DNA from: Archegozetes longisetosus
Lineage: Eukaryota > Arthropoda > Arachnida > Sarcoptiformes > Trhypochthoniidae
NCBI GenBank assembly: GCA_018873245.2
Contig: JAEMBT020000008.1
Coordinates: forward strand, 12,009,172-12,073,171
Direction: 5' to 3'
Length of the DNA: 64,000 nt
Shown: in pieces, positions 1 to 12,049 of the stretch
How the letters are laid out: each line of letters opens with the position of its first letter
Position numbering within the stretch: the stretch's first letter is position 1
Made by a program: the position numbers and the translations under genes
The notes under the pieces: model-generated
Seen by the model: only the letters and a program-made list of their open reading frames with translations
Told to the model about the DNA's origin: nothing
Database searches by the model: none

Positions 1-315
1 ACAGGGACTTTAACATTTACTCAACATTTGATAAATGTTAGCACTACATTTGGTCGGATGGAAGTTAAATGTTTTGTCTCGCAAAACAGCAGTCTCAAAT
101 CAAGTTATTTATCTTAAAAGCTAAGCTTATTAACAAATTACAAGCATTAGCCACATCAGTGTAACTTTTGATGATCAACTTCACCAAAGGTACAGAAAAG
201 ATCCTGAATTTCTAAGTAGATTTGTGGCAACTGATGAGACAGACCGAAGGCTACGATGAGGGATTGGAAAGCAAAGGTGGTGGTGGCACTTTACCAGAAT
301 CGAGTACATAGATAC
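1..315. other. Spacer, no gene seen
   Basis: AT-rich sequence without a coding region that I can support. By comparison with the other spacers it is probably the downstream flank of a receptor copy lying left of the window, because the next block (316-905) lies downstream of an intact receptor copy elsewhere in the window. Confidence 0.4.
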
Positions 316-905
316 TGTTATGCAGATATGGATTCTCTGATTTTAAATCAGTTTTCATTCTTTTAATTTACCAAATCGTTATCTTTAAAATGCTTTATAT
401 TTTATGTAATGCTTTACTAACGCTTTCAAGGTTATCATTGCATTAACGTTTGTTATGAAATATGGTGAATATTTTAAAAGAATGACAATTCAGATCTATT
501 TTGTTTATATAAGATATGTTAAAAAACTCGTAAAGAGAGTCAGTCTTTGGGCGGAGGCCTCGAGAAGAGGACCTCATGCTTCTGAGTGAAAGTGGAAAAG
601 TGTTAGAAAAAAGTAAAAATCTTTTAATACGTGAAAACCTTTAAATATGTTTATAATATTTTTATGTACCAATCAAATAATGAAATCACATCTAAATCTT
701 ATGTTATATTTCTTTTATATATTTGTTATTAAATATTATTTTAAATACTTATAAATTTTTAAGAAAACAAAAGATTGCAATCAAACAAATTCTAATATTA
801 CTAAGATTTTAATAAGATATTTATTTCAGAATTCTGGATAAATAGTTAATTTTAGTCCCTAGTTATGCGTCTGGGTTTATGAGCTCGAACCAGAACGATA
901 TAACA
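316..905 (+). repeat. Duplicated spacer block, copy 1
   Basis: About 590 bp that align almost end to end with 47160-47770. Shared landmarks include AAAGAGAGTCAGTCTTTGGG near 532, GGCGGAGGCCT just after it, and CAGAATTCTGGATAAATAGT near 828. The second copy lies downstream of the intact receptor gene at 45061-46740, so I read this as part of the tandem duplication unit rather than a transposon. No inverted ends or target duplications are visible, and no long open frame runs through it. Confidence 0.75.
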
Positions 906-1439
906 ATACTAAACTCGACCAAAAAATACGAACTTCGATAATAATATACCGATGATTCTGAGCATGTCCACCTATTTGCACATCAAAGGGGTCAATTATC
1001 CAAGAAAAATCCAATCTTTAAGTAATTATAATTGTCTTAACAGTTTCGCAAATGAAAGGGCACAAATTCGCAATTATTTCACTATAATTCACCATATAAG
1101 TTATACCTATTCTATTTTAGCCTTATTGACTCAATTATTAGTTAACTCTAAAGCAGTGAAACGTGGATTAAAATAACCCAGAAGTTTATAAAACTTATTA
1201 TATTTAATTTTTTGATTATTTACATTCAAGATATAGTATTTTCAAATGAGTATTTAAGAGTTGTATTAAAATATAAATAAACTATTTATAAAAATAAGTT
1301 TAAAGCTAATCATATCTAAGTTTGGGCATCAATGTTAAGTATGAAATAAGTTTTCATTTAAGGTTTTAAACAAATTAAGTCGAGATGACTATACCGAATA
1401 ACTTAAGAAGCTATACACCCTATCCTTTACTTTAAATGA
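906..1439. other. Spacer, no gene seen
   Basis: AT-rich. A short open stretch at 952-1176 has no recognisable motif or paralogous counterpart and is most likely chance. Confidence 0.4.
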
Positions 1440-1760
1440 CAAAAGGATAAACTCAATTTAAAGTTAGAAAAAATTTTCAAACCAACAATAATCACTATTT
1501 TTCGATTTAAATTTTAATTCTGTTATGACAATTGGTATTATTGAATATCAATAAAAATCTGTCACTGGTGAAAGTGAAAAAAGCTTTGTTAGCGATATTT
1601 CTGCGGTCAGTAATGAGTTTCGTGAATTAAATTTTGATGACTATATAGGAGGGATCATAGTCTTGAAGAGTAGTTGTATCTTAAGTTTCACTTCTATTAT
1701 TATGAGTTTCAATTATTTTGTGAAGTTTCGAAAATTCAGTCATTCAAACCTTAGAGAAAA
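1440..1760 (+). pseudogene. Ionotropic receptor relic A, last exon only
   Basis: Remnant of the receptor family. Near 1447-1465 is the end of exon 3 (CTCAATTTAAAGTTAG, the family splice junction). From about 1528 comes exon 4, with the conserved stretches for SNEFRELNFDDYIG and the start of TM4. The exon is broken by a stop codon (TAA where the paralogs read TTA, near 1550), and the TM4 region is altered. Exons 1 and 2 and most of exon 3 are absent. It is the oldest-looking copy in the array. Confidence 0.85.
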
Positions 1761-3764
1761 AAAAGAAATGAGACATATTCTACGACATGTAGGATTTTCG
1801 ATAACTTCTCGATAGTTTGATAACTGTTAGTGATTTTTTGAATAATTAAGGCTGAAAATTGAGTTTTTTTTATAAATTTTATTCTTTTACTGTATTTGAA
1901 ATGATAACTTATATACACTCAAAGATCTCTCTAGGTAATTTGCTATTTTGCCGAATTGCACATCGCAGAATTTACATATAAGTGTACCTACTTATAAAAA
2001 CATTTCTTTCTTTCTAGCAAGCCTAATTGTGATAACTGTTTTATGTTCATAACTTAACCAAAAAAATACTTAAATAAAAAATAAAGTAAGATCTATTGTT
2101 TTATAAAGCTTTTGTAATAGAGTGATTCAATTAATAATGTGATTTTAAGTGAATCTTAGCAGCGTTCTCAGCCTACTGTAAATGAGTTGTAGCACATTTT
2201 TTGCTTTGAAGAGCAGTGCCGTAGACAGGAATCTAGCTAAGTGAGGACAGAATTTAATATTTCAACTAAATATTGCAAAATTTTAGCCCAAATTGAGGCA
2301 TTTTTATTGTTTATGTTATTGTTAAATTAAATCGTCTCTGCATAGACTTAAAACCAGTTTAATATTAAGATGTTTTGTAAACACTTAAATTTTTTGATTG
2401 CTGTGAAAATATTGAATGGCCTTTTTCACTCAAATTAAGTTATATTCGATTTCATGAAATAAACAATTTATATTGATTTATACTGAAGAAAACCTATAGA
2501 TAGGCGCGCATATTTTAAATTCGATGAAATGGCATTCGGCGAAATGAAGTTCGGCGAAACGATATATAATCGTGTGTTTGTACTAACTGCTCAAAAGGCA
2601 TAGAACTGAAGTATTTAAACAAAACGGAGTGAGATCTGAGGTCAAAGTATGTGATCTACAGTTTTCACGCTATAGAAGATTAAGACGTAGATCGAATGTT
2701 CAGAAAAACAAAAGGATTAAAGCTTTTAGTGAATTCACTTGATTTCTCGGAATATGTAAAAATTGAATTTCAACAGTTTTGTAAACGTAAGTTCATAATA
2801 ACTGGTAGATTCATCATCGAATTTTTCAAAAGTAAAAATTCAAAGAGATGTTTAGAAAACACTTCACTAATAATTTTCTGAAGATTTAACGTAGTTAAAC
2901 GCTTTGCTGGAAAAACAAGATAAGTGATTGCTATAAGTTTTTAAGAAAAACGGCTTCAAATTCTTGCACTGTTTTTCAATCGGCTTTAGTGATTTTTGCT
3001 AAACAGAGTAAAATTAAATTTTCAATTGAAACCGACTACGAAATTAAAACATAAGTAAAGCAAAGTTGGATTTTCTAAATCCATCAATAATGCAGATAAT
3101 CAGTTAAGAGTTAGACGAACTTATTTTGTTTTTCAAGCAAAGCATTTAATTACTTGATCAATAGTCTTCTATGTTTTTACTCGTGTGCACAATACGGTGT
3201 GGAAAATGATTGCAGTATAATTAATTCATTAATCATTATTTTTGATGACTACAAAAGAAAATTCATTCTTACTGGAATTCAATATATCGATCGATCGTTT
3301 AATAGCATCTGTTTAACGCACTCAACACTTATATGGTTTAGGTAACTAAATATAGACACTTTAATCATCAATAAAACAAAAATTGGAATTTTTCTATAAT
3401 TCATCGTTCAAGTTACGTTTTATGAAATCACCTCATTAGTAACAATGTTTCGAAATAAAAATATGATTCGAATTATATACTCAAAATTATATTCACTTAT
3501 AAGATTTAATTCATAAAATTGTTATTCATTTATTTGTCATCTGTAATCCACGCCTTCTGTTTATAGCGTCTAAAAATCTACATAAGGCTTAGAAGTCGAA
3601 AAGTACTGCTTTAGTTACTTAACAAAGCAAAAGGGCTTAAAATTAATAAAGATGAGACATTTCGATGATAAAAAGGAGTCAAATTGGTTTTTATTATGAA
3701 TATAAAATAGCCTAAATTAAAATACTATAACATATAATAACTACTCAAACATTATAAGAGACAG
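1761..3764. other. Long spacer, no gene seen
   Basis: About 2 kb of AT-rich sequence. The only structure I see is a short GC-richer imperfect repeat at about 2523-2565 (TTCGGCGAAATGAAG-like units, two to three copies). It resembles in style the terminal minisatellites of the MULE elements further on. The short open frames at 2696-2881 and 3154-3345 show no motif. Confidence 0.4.
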
Positions 3765-5535
3765 GAATGGGAATATGGCGGTGGAGTCATTCTCGCCTCT
3801 CACTCTGATTTGCATATGAAAGGTATTTCAGATAATATCTCTATTATAACTGAATCCATTTGGGCTTTGGTCTGTCTCAAAAATAAGTATAAAATTTTTA
3901 GGTTTCTGATCAATTATGTTTACCAACCATCCAATAACGAGGCTGAAAGACAGGAGTTTTTAAACAACTATATAAACAACTATATTGATGAATAAATGTA
4001 AATAACTGCGAAATATCCTAATCTAGAAGTTCTATTAATGGAAGATTATAATTTCCGAATATTAACTGGATAACGAAAAGTGGTTTATCACAAGCTGACC
4101 CTCTAATTGACTTCTCAAGTGTTTTCAAACTAAAGCAATATGCGATAAACCCTACGAGATATTTAAATAAACAAACTGATCGCGGACACACTTCGGACCT
4201 GATCTTTGCTACAAATAATTTGGTATCTCATTCAGAAATACATTCGGGTATATTAGATCATGAAATAGTGAAATCTTTCCTGTCAGTGAACTATAAAACT
4301 AAAAGCAAAGATATTAAAGGGATTCTTATTCATGAATTTAAAACTGCTAAATGGACTGATATCAAGACTATGATATCGATCTTTCCATGGAATACAATTT
4401 ATTTAGAAAATAATTACGATTATATTGTAGAGAAGTTTCACATCTTACAAGTAATGTTGTTCTCTAACATACCAATCAAATATATCAAACTTGGAAAACA
4501 TAAACCATGGATAAAAACAACTTAATTAGTTTGATTAAGAAAAAGAATTACTTATATCGTCAGCACAAAAATAATAAAAGTTCGACAGAATGACAACAAG
4601 TGATTAAAATGAGAAATCAATTTAAGCGTAAATGTGTTGACGCAGAAAAGTACGCAGAGAATTTTGAAGAATTAGTTAAGAGATGTGACAACAGTGCTTA
4701 TCAGAGGAAAATCTATAATTACTTCAAAATAAAATCTGGTAAAACATCAAAAGCTAAAGATTTACATCATGAAAATCTAGTCATTACTGATTCTCAAACT
4801 AAAGCAGATATTTTGAATGATATGTTTAATACCGTGGTATTAATTCAAAAATAATCCTCAAAAACTTGTACCTTATATTGAATGTAGATCTGAAACTAAA
4901 CTAGAATTTGTGAGAACAGACTCAGAAGAGATACTCAATCACTCAATCTTTAATTCAATTTTCACAAATGATCAATGGCCTTCGATTTGGAAATTAGGTC
5001 CCATTGTGCCAGTTCCATAAAAGGCGTTGTAACTTCATGTACGAATTACAGGCCAATCACACTTTTGAACTGTATCAGTAAAATTGCTAGACAAATAATT
5101 GTTCAAAGAATTAATAACCATTTAAAAGAACACGATTTTTTGAGCAAATCACAGTCAGGTCTCAGAGAAGGAGACGGAACTACTCTTCATTTGCTCTCAT
5201 TGACTCAGTCAATTCATAATAGTATCAATTCTAAGAGAAAAGTTGGAGCAGTGTTTATAGACTTCCACAAAGCCTTTGACAGTGTATGGCATGAAGACTT
5301 AAAAGCTAAGCTGAGAGCTTATGGAATTGATGGTAAATTACATAGACTATTAACATCTTATCTTTCGAACCGCCAACATGTGACCAAAGTTGAGAATTTC
5401 ATATCCGACTTACTAGACTTAGAGTCTTCAGTAACACAAGGAGGATGTCTCGCACCAGTACTATTTCTCATATATATATTGATTACATTTTTCATATTTC
5501 AGTGACGAAATACGTCTGTTTGCTGACGATGTTTT
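3765..5535 (+). pseudogene. Non-LTR retrotransposon (LINE) relic
   Basis: Decayed ORF2 of an APE-type LINE. An endonuclease piece (GGGVILAS-like, about 3775-3990) is followed by a linker (about 4200-4850) and the N-terminal and central reverse transcriptase (about 4975-5535). RT hallmarks visible are NYRPITLLNCISKI, FLSKSQSGLREGDGT, AVFIDFHKAFDSVWH (with the first catalytic Asp region) and SVTQGGCLAPVLF. After a frameshift near 5480 comes the catalytic box RLFADDVF at about 5512-5535. Several stops and frameshifts interrupt it, and everything downstream of the FADD box is missing. It resembles Jockey/CR1-type RTs, but I cannot fix the clade by eye. Confidence 0.85.
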
Positions 5536-5854
5536 CAGGAATTAAATGTTTTATTATATGTAAAAATTTAGTTAAAGAATTTTAATTACGCTAAAAATAT
5601 AAAATAAATTTAAGGTGCAAAATGAGTTTAGCACTTTTCATAAAATTATTTAAAAAATTTAATGTTTTGCAAAAATTGGTCTTTAATTATAATTTCATTT
5701 TAAATTTGATAGATTTAAGATTGTGTTTGTTTGAAATATTTGGAATCAGATTATCGGTGACATCCTAGCTGTTATTTTTATAATTATTTTCAATGGAAAA
5801 ATCATTAGGCAAGCAGTAATTTAGTTATAATTATAAGATAATTAATTTTTTAAT
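5536..5854. other. Spacer, no gene seen
   Basis: AT-rich sequence between the LINE relic and a foldback element. I see no coding signal. Confidence 0.4.
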
Positions 5855-6104
5855 TTGAATTTCTCACTTAATACTACAATAGTTTATCACTATTTTAAAC
5901 TAAAATTGTTACAATCGATTAAGAGATAAAAACGTAGACCGTTAAAGACTAAATTCATTAAAACGAATCCAATATAATGGCATTTTCCATAGACCACATA
6001 TCTAGTAATTTGAAGCGACTATAACTTTTTTATTTCTTAATCGATTTTAATAATTTTGTTTAAAATAGTGATAAACTATTGTAGTATTAAGTGAAAAATT
6101 CAAG
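5855..6104. mobile_element. Foldback MITE
   Basis: Two arms of about 80 bp in inverted orientation (5855-5935 and about 6020-6104) flank a short unrelated centre. Shared sequence includes TAATACTACAATAGTTTATC on the left and its complement on the right, and both arms carry a long AATCGATTAAGA-type core. No coding capacity. The family is unassigned because the target duplication is not clear in the AT-rich flanks. Confidence 0.75.
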
Positions 6105-6379
6105 TTTCAGTGTTTTTTAATATGAGAAATATATAATAAATAGAAACATAATCTTGAACTTTAGAGTCTATACTGTTGTAAATAAAGTATTACAATATTT
6201 GAAACTTTCAATATAAGGGTCCCCCCTTTACTACAAAATCTCTCGGATTTAGTCCAAGTTGACCCGGCAACCATTACATGCATTATATAAAAGACAAAGA
6301 GTGTATCCCTTAGAATAACGTCTATGATATGTTTTTTACTAACTTAGTAGGTCATTATACTTGCAAAGTTCAAGACTTT

Positions 6380-6616
6380 TTCTCATTCGATTTAGTCATT
6401 ATGGCTAATAACAAGTTTATTATTGTTCCTTAGCAACTGTAATATTGAATATTTAACTTTAATTAATAGGCAAGGGAATATAAATATTCACTTCAATAAA
6501 AGTTAACAAATTCAAACATTTCTCTCTAGTGTGCAACACCTAATTTTCATAGCTAACATTGAAAATAATAAGTTTATGATAAGTTGTTGATTTTCAATGA
6601 AAAAGATTTAAATGAG
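6380..6616 (+). promoter_or_regulatory. Conserved 5' flank of receptor B
   Basis: The 200-odd bases upstream of the start codon align with the 5' flanks of the receptors at 18157, 40864, 45061 and 60998. Shared elements are a TTAGYAACY...ATATTSAATATTT stretch, AAATATTCACT and, about 50 bp before the ATG, a GATAAG...AAGTTRTT motif. I infer 5' UTR and core promoter. I do not see a convincing signal-peptide exon in this interval. Confidence 0.45.
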
Positions 6617-8679
6617 ATGTATTCGCATTTAAGATTAGTAATATGTCCACACCTTCCTTGGATTATTATCAATCGAACTATTGATAAACAGTATTGCGAA
6701 GGAATTCAATGCCAACTTCTTAAATATGTCTCAAAATCATTGAACTTTACTTATGAATTCATGAATGAAAACAACGTTTATGGATATCAATTAAAAAATA
6801 AGACGTGGACAGACGGTCTAGGAAGAATCCATCGAAATGTAAGTCATATTAAATGAGTACTGTATCTGATTTTGTTAGGGTGACCAAGTGTCCCGCATTG
6901 TGCGGGACTGTCCCACATTTAAGAGTTGTGTCCCGCATACCGTATGCACCTTTTGCGGGACGGAAAATATACATTTTAAGATTTATCTTAACAGATTTCT
7001 ACTGTATGTTTTATTTAATGTAAATAATGCAATTTTGTTGTCAACAAGCTTCTTATCTTAAAATATGTGGAAGCCTTTAGATAAAAAGAGTTTCAATCCG
7101 TTTATCTAATACTTTGTTTTCATTCACATCGTGTGTGACTCTTACAAAGTGCAGTACTCAATCAAATATTTAGTTTTCATTTCAAATAATTGTTATTTCA
7201 AACTGTGATTTGTAACTTCAATCAGATTAAAACTTTGTAAAAAAAGTTTTATAAGAGGGCCAAATTTTTTTGTCCCGCATTTAACAGTTTTTAACTTGGT
7301 CACCCTAGATTTTGTTAAGGATTATCACATAGATAAAAGATCTTCAAGTTTATAGATTACTACTAAAAATTGAAAGCAAATGATTTGCTTTTAGATAACC
7401 TCAACTTATAAGAAAATTATTCTTTGCACTTATGAGAATATCTCTGCACTTAAGCATATCTCTGAGAATTCTTTTTTAAGAAATTCTATCATCTAAAATC
7501 CCTGTATAGGAAGCAGATATGACTTTCAGTCCCTTTCGTATGAAAGAAGAACCTTTTGTGGCAAATGTTGTTGACTATTCGGTTCCATATAATATCGAAA
7601 GAGCTATTATTCTAACTCATGTGACAAATCAAACGAAATTCGACCTCTTTTCTCATTTTGCTGTATTTGATGTGAATGTTTGGTTCATTTTACTTATTTC
7701 TATTTTGTCTATAATTCTCATCGTTTTATTATTTCATAAAATCATTTTGATGGAGAAACAAATATCTTGTAAATTACTGATTGAGTTATTGTTTAGATTT
7801 TATGCGAGTTGTCTTCAAGAAGGTATGAAAAAATTGTATTAAAACAACTTTTCTCATATAAGAATTTTCTGTAGATATACTATTCAAAAAGAACTTTGTG
7901 GTCAGCTTTCATTCAATAATACTAATATCTTTCTGGTTAATTGGTATATGTTTAGTATCTATTTTATTTTCAAGTGAATTGACTGCTAAATTAGGTCTCA
8001 AAACACCCGTCAAACAAATCGATACAATTCAAGAGCTGGTGAAATCTAACTTGAAATTAGTTATATTTAAAGCATTTTCAGATGATAAATATAAACATCT
8101 GTTTCATGAGATTTACGACAAAGCAAGAAAAGAGAACACTATTATAAATTTCCGAGAATTCTTTGAAGAAAAATGGATTAAAGGAGTAGCGGATCAACAA
8201 AACGCTTTGTTCTTATATGAAGTCCCCATTAGAGTAATTATAAGTACAGCATCAAAAAAATTGGGACAAAAATGTAGATTCAGATATTTACCCGAAGATT
8301 ATGGAACACCCTCTATTCTCTCTATTGCTTCGAGTAGGAGATTAAATAAACAATTTAGACATAAACTCAATTTAAAGTTAGAAAAATTTTCAAATAAACA
8401 ACAGTTTGTATTTTTTATTTAAATTTGAATTTTACTTTCAGAGTATCTCATTATGTGACAACTGGAATTATTACACATCAATTAAAAGAAATGACTCATC
8501 AAAGCGAAAAATGTTTTATTACAGATACTTCTATAATCAGCAATGAATTTCGGGAGTTAAATTTTGATGACTATATTGGAGTGATCGTAGCTTTTATAAG
8601 TGGTTGTGTTCTAAGTTTAATTGCTTTTTACATTGAATTATTGTTTTTTATTCTTGAAATTTTAGTCATGGAAACTTAG
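6617..8679 (+). CDS. Ionotropic receptor B (iGluR-like, 424 aa)
   Basis: Ligand-gated cation-channel subunit of the ionotropic glutamate receptor superfamily, most like the arthropod IR subfamily. Its chemosensory role and ligand are inferred from the family only. Exons: 6617-6838, 7510-7822, 7875-8376, 8442-8679 (222, 313, 502, 238 nt; the sum is in frame). Exon 1 is the S1 half-lobe (PWIIINRTIDKQYC). Exon 2 has the rest of S1 (EADMTFSPF, VDYSVPYN), TM1 at about aa 131-150 and the pore segment (FYASCLQ). Exon 3 has TM3 with SSELTAKL (the SYTANL position) and S2 (RYLPEDYG). Exon 4 ends S2 and gives TM4 at about aa 391-416. No N-terminal domain or signal peptide is visible. The start is the ATG conserved in all copies. 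Intron 1 carries a hAT MITE. Closest paralog is the gene at 14829. Confidence 0.85.
6876..7307. mobile_element. hAT MITE in intron 1 of receptor B
   Basis: Element of 432 bp with inverted ends TAGGGTGACCAAGT / ACTTGGTCACCCTA and a perfect 8-bp target duplication GATTTTGT (6868-6875 and 7308-7315), which is the hAT signature. TGTCCCGCA and its complement recur just inside both ends. No transposase. The paralogous introns at 41086 and 61220 contain the unoccupied site CTGATTTTGTTGAAAATAATC, so this copy gained the insertion after duplication. Confidence 0.95.
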
Positions 8680-8814
8680 GAAAGAATATTTACAAACGTT
8701 AATTCCTAAAAGCGATTAAATTCATTATCACTTCTATTTTATCTGGTGCATACTTTGTATGTTCCGGACTTTAACATCATACAGTATAAAGCCAGTTTCA
8801 AAGTAATGTGCATA

Positions 8815-9175
8815 CAGTAGACACTCGATATTTTGAAACCGCTTATATTGAAATAGTCTATATTCTGAACCAATTTGAAAGTAAGTCTATATTATTGCGT
8901 ACCTCTTTATTTTGAAACATCCGCCTAATATTTTCAAGATAGAACGCATCAAATTTTCGCAAAAGATTATTATTATAAAGACTGCTGAGCAGTTCAGGCT
9001 CCAGAGATTCGTGGACGAACCTCAAATTTTAGTGTTAATCATTCAAATATTGCATTTTGAGCAAAATCTTTATTTCGGACTTACTGGCTTTGGAGTATAC
9101 TGGCTATTTTGTAAACTCGTTATTTTGAACAACATTTTTTCGCAGAAGCGGGTTCGAAATAACGAGGTTCTATTG
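8815..9175. mobile_element. pogo/Tigger-type MITE
   Basis: Ends CAGTAGACACTCGATATTTTG and, read inward from the right, CAATAGAACCTCGTTATTTCG, flanked by TA on both sides. This is typical of non-autonomous pogo/Tigger elements. It lies in an interval (about 8740-9590) that interrupts the 3' flank shared by receptor copies B and D. The open frame at 8912-9235 runs through it by chance. Confidence 0.75.
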
Positions 9176-9177
9176 TA

Positions 9178-9921
9178 TTGTAATTCGGAGCTACTGCGAA
9201 AGATTTCCTGTCCGTTTCAGGAATATTCGATCTAAGTTGAATTTATGAGTTAACCGAGTTTAAGGCATTTGCGTAAATAAACCTATAAGACGCCATTTCA
9301 AAGGGAGCATGTTTTTGCCTGACAGTCCGAGATGTTAATACACATATTTTATTGTCATATTACAGAGCTAAGTTAATTTAAAGTAAGACAATTTTATTTA
9401 TTTACAAAAAGAGAAAAAATATCAGAAACTTTCAAAAGTTATATTTATCCTGTATTGATTCGGAAACTAATATAAATATACACAAATAATGTCTATCGAT
9501 GTGATACATAAACTGGTTCATCATTATAAAAATAACAATGTTCCAAATTTTGAACGACCGAACGACATGCCAAGTATGCATCTTATATAAATCCAAATAA
9601 ATAAAGCCTTAGATTACGCTTTAGCTATACTTTTCTGAAATTTGACACGCCTACAAGTACTCGATGAATAAAATTTTGGATTTATATATGAGTTGAATTT
9701 GAGATAAAACTTAGTGCAAATTTATTAATTCATTATTGATGATGAAGCAAAGATAATACTTTTTTATTATAATTTAGCATACAGATCGCGTAATCGTATC
9801 TGTTAAACATATTCAACATAAGTATTTTTAAAACAATTAAATTATAAATTTTTTTGAATATATCAGGGGTTGAGTCAAGTATCAGGACTATCATATTGTG
9901 AAATGTTGTCAAGTTGATATA
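9178..9921. other. Spacer shared with receptor D flank
   Basis: From about 9590 to 9770 it aligns with 16550-16740 downstream of receptor D (GATGAATAAAATTTTGGATT, GATGATGAAGCAAAG). It is therefore the 3' flank of the B/D duplication unit. No gene is seen. Confidence 0.55.
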
Positions 9922-9923
9922 TA

Positions 9924-11194
9924 CAGAGGTTGATAAATAGAATATTCGGGCATTTTTGAAGTTGAATAACTTCACTCAGAGTGGTTCGATTTTAACATGT
10001 GATATATCTAATTTAAGGTAAGGCTGCCCTCTTTCCAAATATACTTAATTAAAATTTATAAACAAACATGGGAAGGCCTAAATGTGACCCAATAATAGAG
10101 GGTCGTGTTCGTGCACTTTTAGACCTCGGATGGTCAGAGCGTAGAATAATTGATCACATGAAGAAGCGTAACATGAAAATATCGAAAGGACTCATCTATA
10201 GCATTAAGAGTCGTGGGCTGAAGACACTGAAAAATAATCAAAGTAAACGATCAAAATTTGGGCTTCAAAAAAAGTTGACAAAAAATTCATTGAAAAAATT
10301 AGAAAAAATGGCCAAAAAAGTAGATCCACCCACTCAGCGACATATGGCAAAAGTTTTAGGATGCTCTCAACCAAATGTGCCATATCATATAAATAAAACA
10401 TTGAATTTGAAGAAAAGAAAAAAAGGTTTAGTCCACTATTTGAGTGAAAAAAATATTGCTGATCCTAAGGCCCGTTCTATTGGACTCTATAAGTTATTAA
10501 ACAAAAGTAAATGGCAAAGAGTGATCACGACAGACAAGGCTTGGTTTTACCTCTCGAAATCTAACGGCAAGCGCCGAATACAATATGTCAGTCGCGGTCA
10601 AAAAGATCCTAAACTTGAAGTTGCGTTTAGGAGAGAGTCTAATTCAAAGGGGTTTATGGTTTGGGCCGGAGTGTCATTTAATGGCAAAACGAGTTTGCAT
10701 TTTGTAGAGCCTGGAGCTAAAATTAATAGTAAATACTATATTAACAATGTTTTGAAGAAATTTTTGGCCAGAGATGCACGAAAACTCTACCCGAAGGGAG
10801 ATTTTCTTTTCCATCAGGACTCGGCTCCATCTCATACTTCGAAAGTCACTCAAGAATTCATGCGATCGAAAATGAGATTCATACCAAAGGAGAAATGGAT
10901 TCCTAGGAGTCCAGATGCAGCTCCGATGGACTATTTTGTATGGGGACACTTAAAACGTATGCTTTGGAGCTCAAAATCCAAAGACATGGCTGGGCTGAAA
11001 AGAGCCCTGAAAAGGGCTTGGAATATATTGCCTCAGGAGCTCATTAACAAAGCGTTACAATCTTGGCCGCGAAGAGTTTATCAAATATACAAAAATAAAG
11101 GAAAGCATATTGAATAACTTTATGTAGATATATTATTTAATTATAGAGTTATTTAACTTTAAAAATGCCCGAATACTCTCTTTATCACCCTCTG
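9924..11194 (+). mobile_element. Complete mariner-type transposon
   Basis: A 1271-bp element between TA dinucleotides (9922-9923, 11195-11196). The inverted ends start CAGAGGKTGATAAAKAGARTATTCGGGC (K/R mark mismatches) and stay similar for about 50 bp. It contains one full-length uninterrupted transposase gene in the same direction. Ends, target site and open reading frame are all intact, so it is a recent and possibly still active insertion, placed between receptor B and relic C. Confidence 0.95.
10068..11117 (+). CDS. mariner-type DDD transposase (349 aa)
   Basis: Catalyses cut-and-paste excision and integration at TA sites. The N-terminal half carries two helix-turn-helix-like DNA-binding regions (residues about 10-55, starting RVRALLDLGWSERRIIDHMK, and about 70-120). 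The RNase H-fold catalytic half shows TTDKAWFYL (first Asp), FLFHQDSAPSHT (second Asp) and RSPDAAPMDYFVWG (third Asp). I count 36 residues between the second and third Asp, rather than 34 as in classical mariners, which is closer to the DD37D-like groups. The start ATG is 144 bp inside the left end, full length for the family, and I see no frameshift or stop. Confidence 0.93.
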   Translation: MGRPKCDPIIEGRVRALLDLGWSERRIIDHMKKRNMKISKGLIYSIKSRGLKTLKNNQSKRSKFGLQKKLTKNSLKKLEKMAKKVDPPTQRHMAKVLGCSQPNVPYHINKTLNLKKRKKGLVHYLSEKNIADPKARSIGLYKLLNKSKWQRVITTDKAWFYLSKSNGKRRIQYVSRGQKDPKLEVAFRRESNSKGFMVWAGVSFNGKTSLHFVEPGAKINSKYYINNVLKKFLARDARKLYPKGDFLFHQDSAPSHTSKVTQEFMRSKMRFIPKEKWIPRSPDAAPMDYFVWGHLKRMLWSSKSKDMAGLKRALKRAWNILPQELINKALQSWPRRVYQIYKNKGKHIE

Positions 11195-11198
11195 TATA

Positions 11199-11955
11199 TG
11201 TTACCGTAAATTCTGATAATCAGTAAATATTAATAATTACTAGTAAATTTTGATATTTACTAGTAATTATTGATATTTGCTGACTCATTTCAGTGAATAT
11301 CAATATTTTCTAAAACGCTTCAGTAAATTTTGATTAAATACTTTGAATGTAATGATCAACATAGGCTAGTCTGAACCTAGGCTAGCCCAGGCTCAAGGCT
11401 CAGCTCAAAAGCTATTATAGAGCCTAAGGCTCAGGCTGAGATCTTCAAAGCTCAAGCTTAGACTTAAGCCTCAGTGAAAATGAACTTATGTCCATCATTA
11501 TTTAAATGAATAAACTTGTACGTATTTTAAAATGAGACATTACATCGTCTTTAGTGCTATTTATTTAACAAGAGCTACAAAAAGCATTGTCTGATTTACA
11601 AATATATCTCTTTCCACAAATTTTTGCAATAACACTTTGTTATTAAAATAAATTTTATCTTATTAATTAACTTCATTTGAAATTTTAGAGCCAAAAATAG
11701 AATGAAATCAACTAAATATGAAGTTTTTTAACATTAAATCAGTACTTTTACACAACTTTTGCTGTCAAAATATAAGAAAAATTGGTAGATATATTGATAT
11801 GTAATGTCTATTTTTAAAATAATTATAACAATAAAAAAATCATTGAGATTTTAAGTCATTCAAGGTATTTTATCAAAATTTACTACGAGGATCAGAAAAT
11901 ATCAATATTTACTAGTAACTATCAATACTTACTAATTATCAAAATTTACTGTAAC
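11199..11955. mobile_element. MITE-like inverted-repeat element
   Basis: Begins immediately after the mariner. The left end TGTTACCGTAAATTCTGATA matches the inverted right end ATCAAAATTTACTGTAACA, and the arms stay similar for roughly 60 bp. Subterminal units of CTAGTAAATTTTGATATTTA type repeat on both sides. The centre (11365-11475) is an unusual patch of AGGCTCA/AAGCTCAAG short repeats. No transposase. The flanks are TA-rich, so the target duplication is ambiguous. Confidence 0.7.
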
Positions 11956-12049
11956 ATATATATATAAAATAAATATAGAATATCAGTAATATAACTATGC
12001 CGGTTCTGGCCCGTCTCCTTTTACTCTCAGGTCCTCTTTCAGATATAAT

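Noticed and set aside
952-1176. 74-codon open frame
   Set aside because: No paralogous counterpart and no motif; AT-rich chance frame.
10204-10949. Minus-strand open frames inside the mariner element
   Set aside because: They lie opposite the intact transposase and show no motif of their own.
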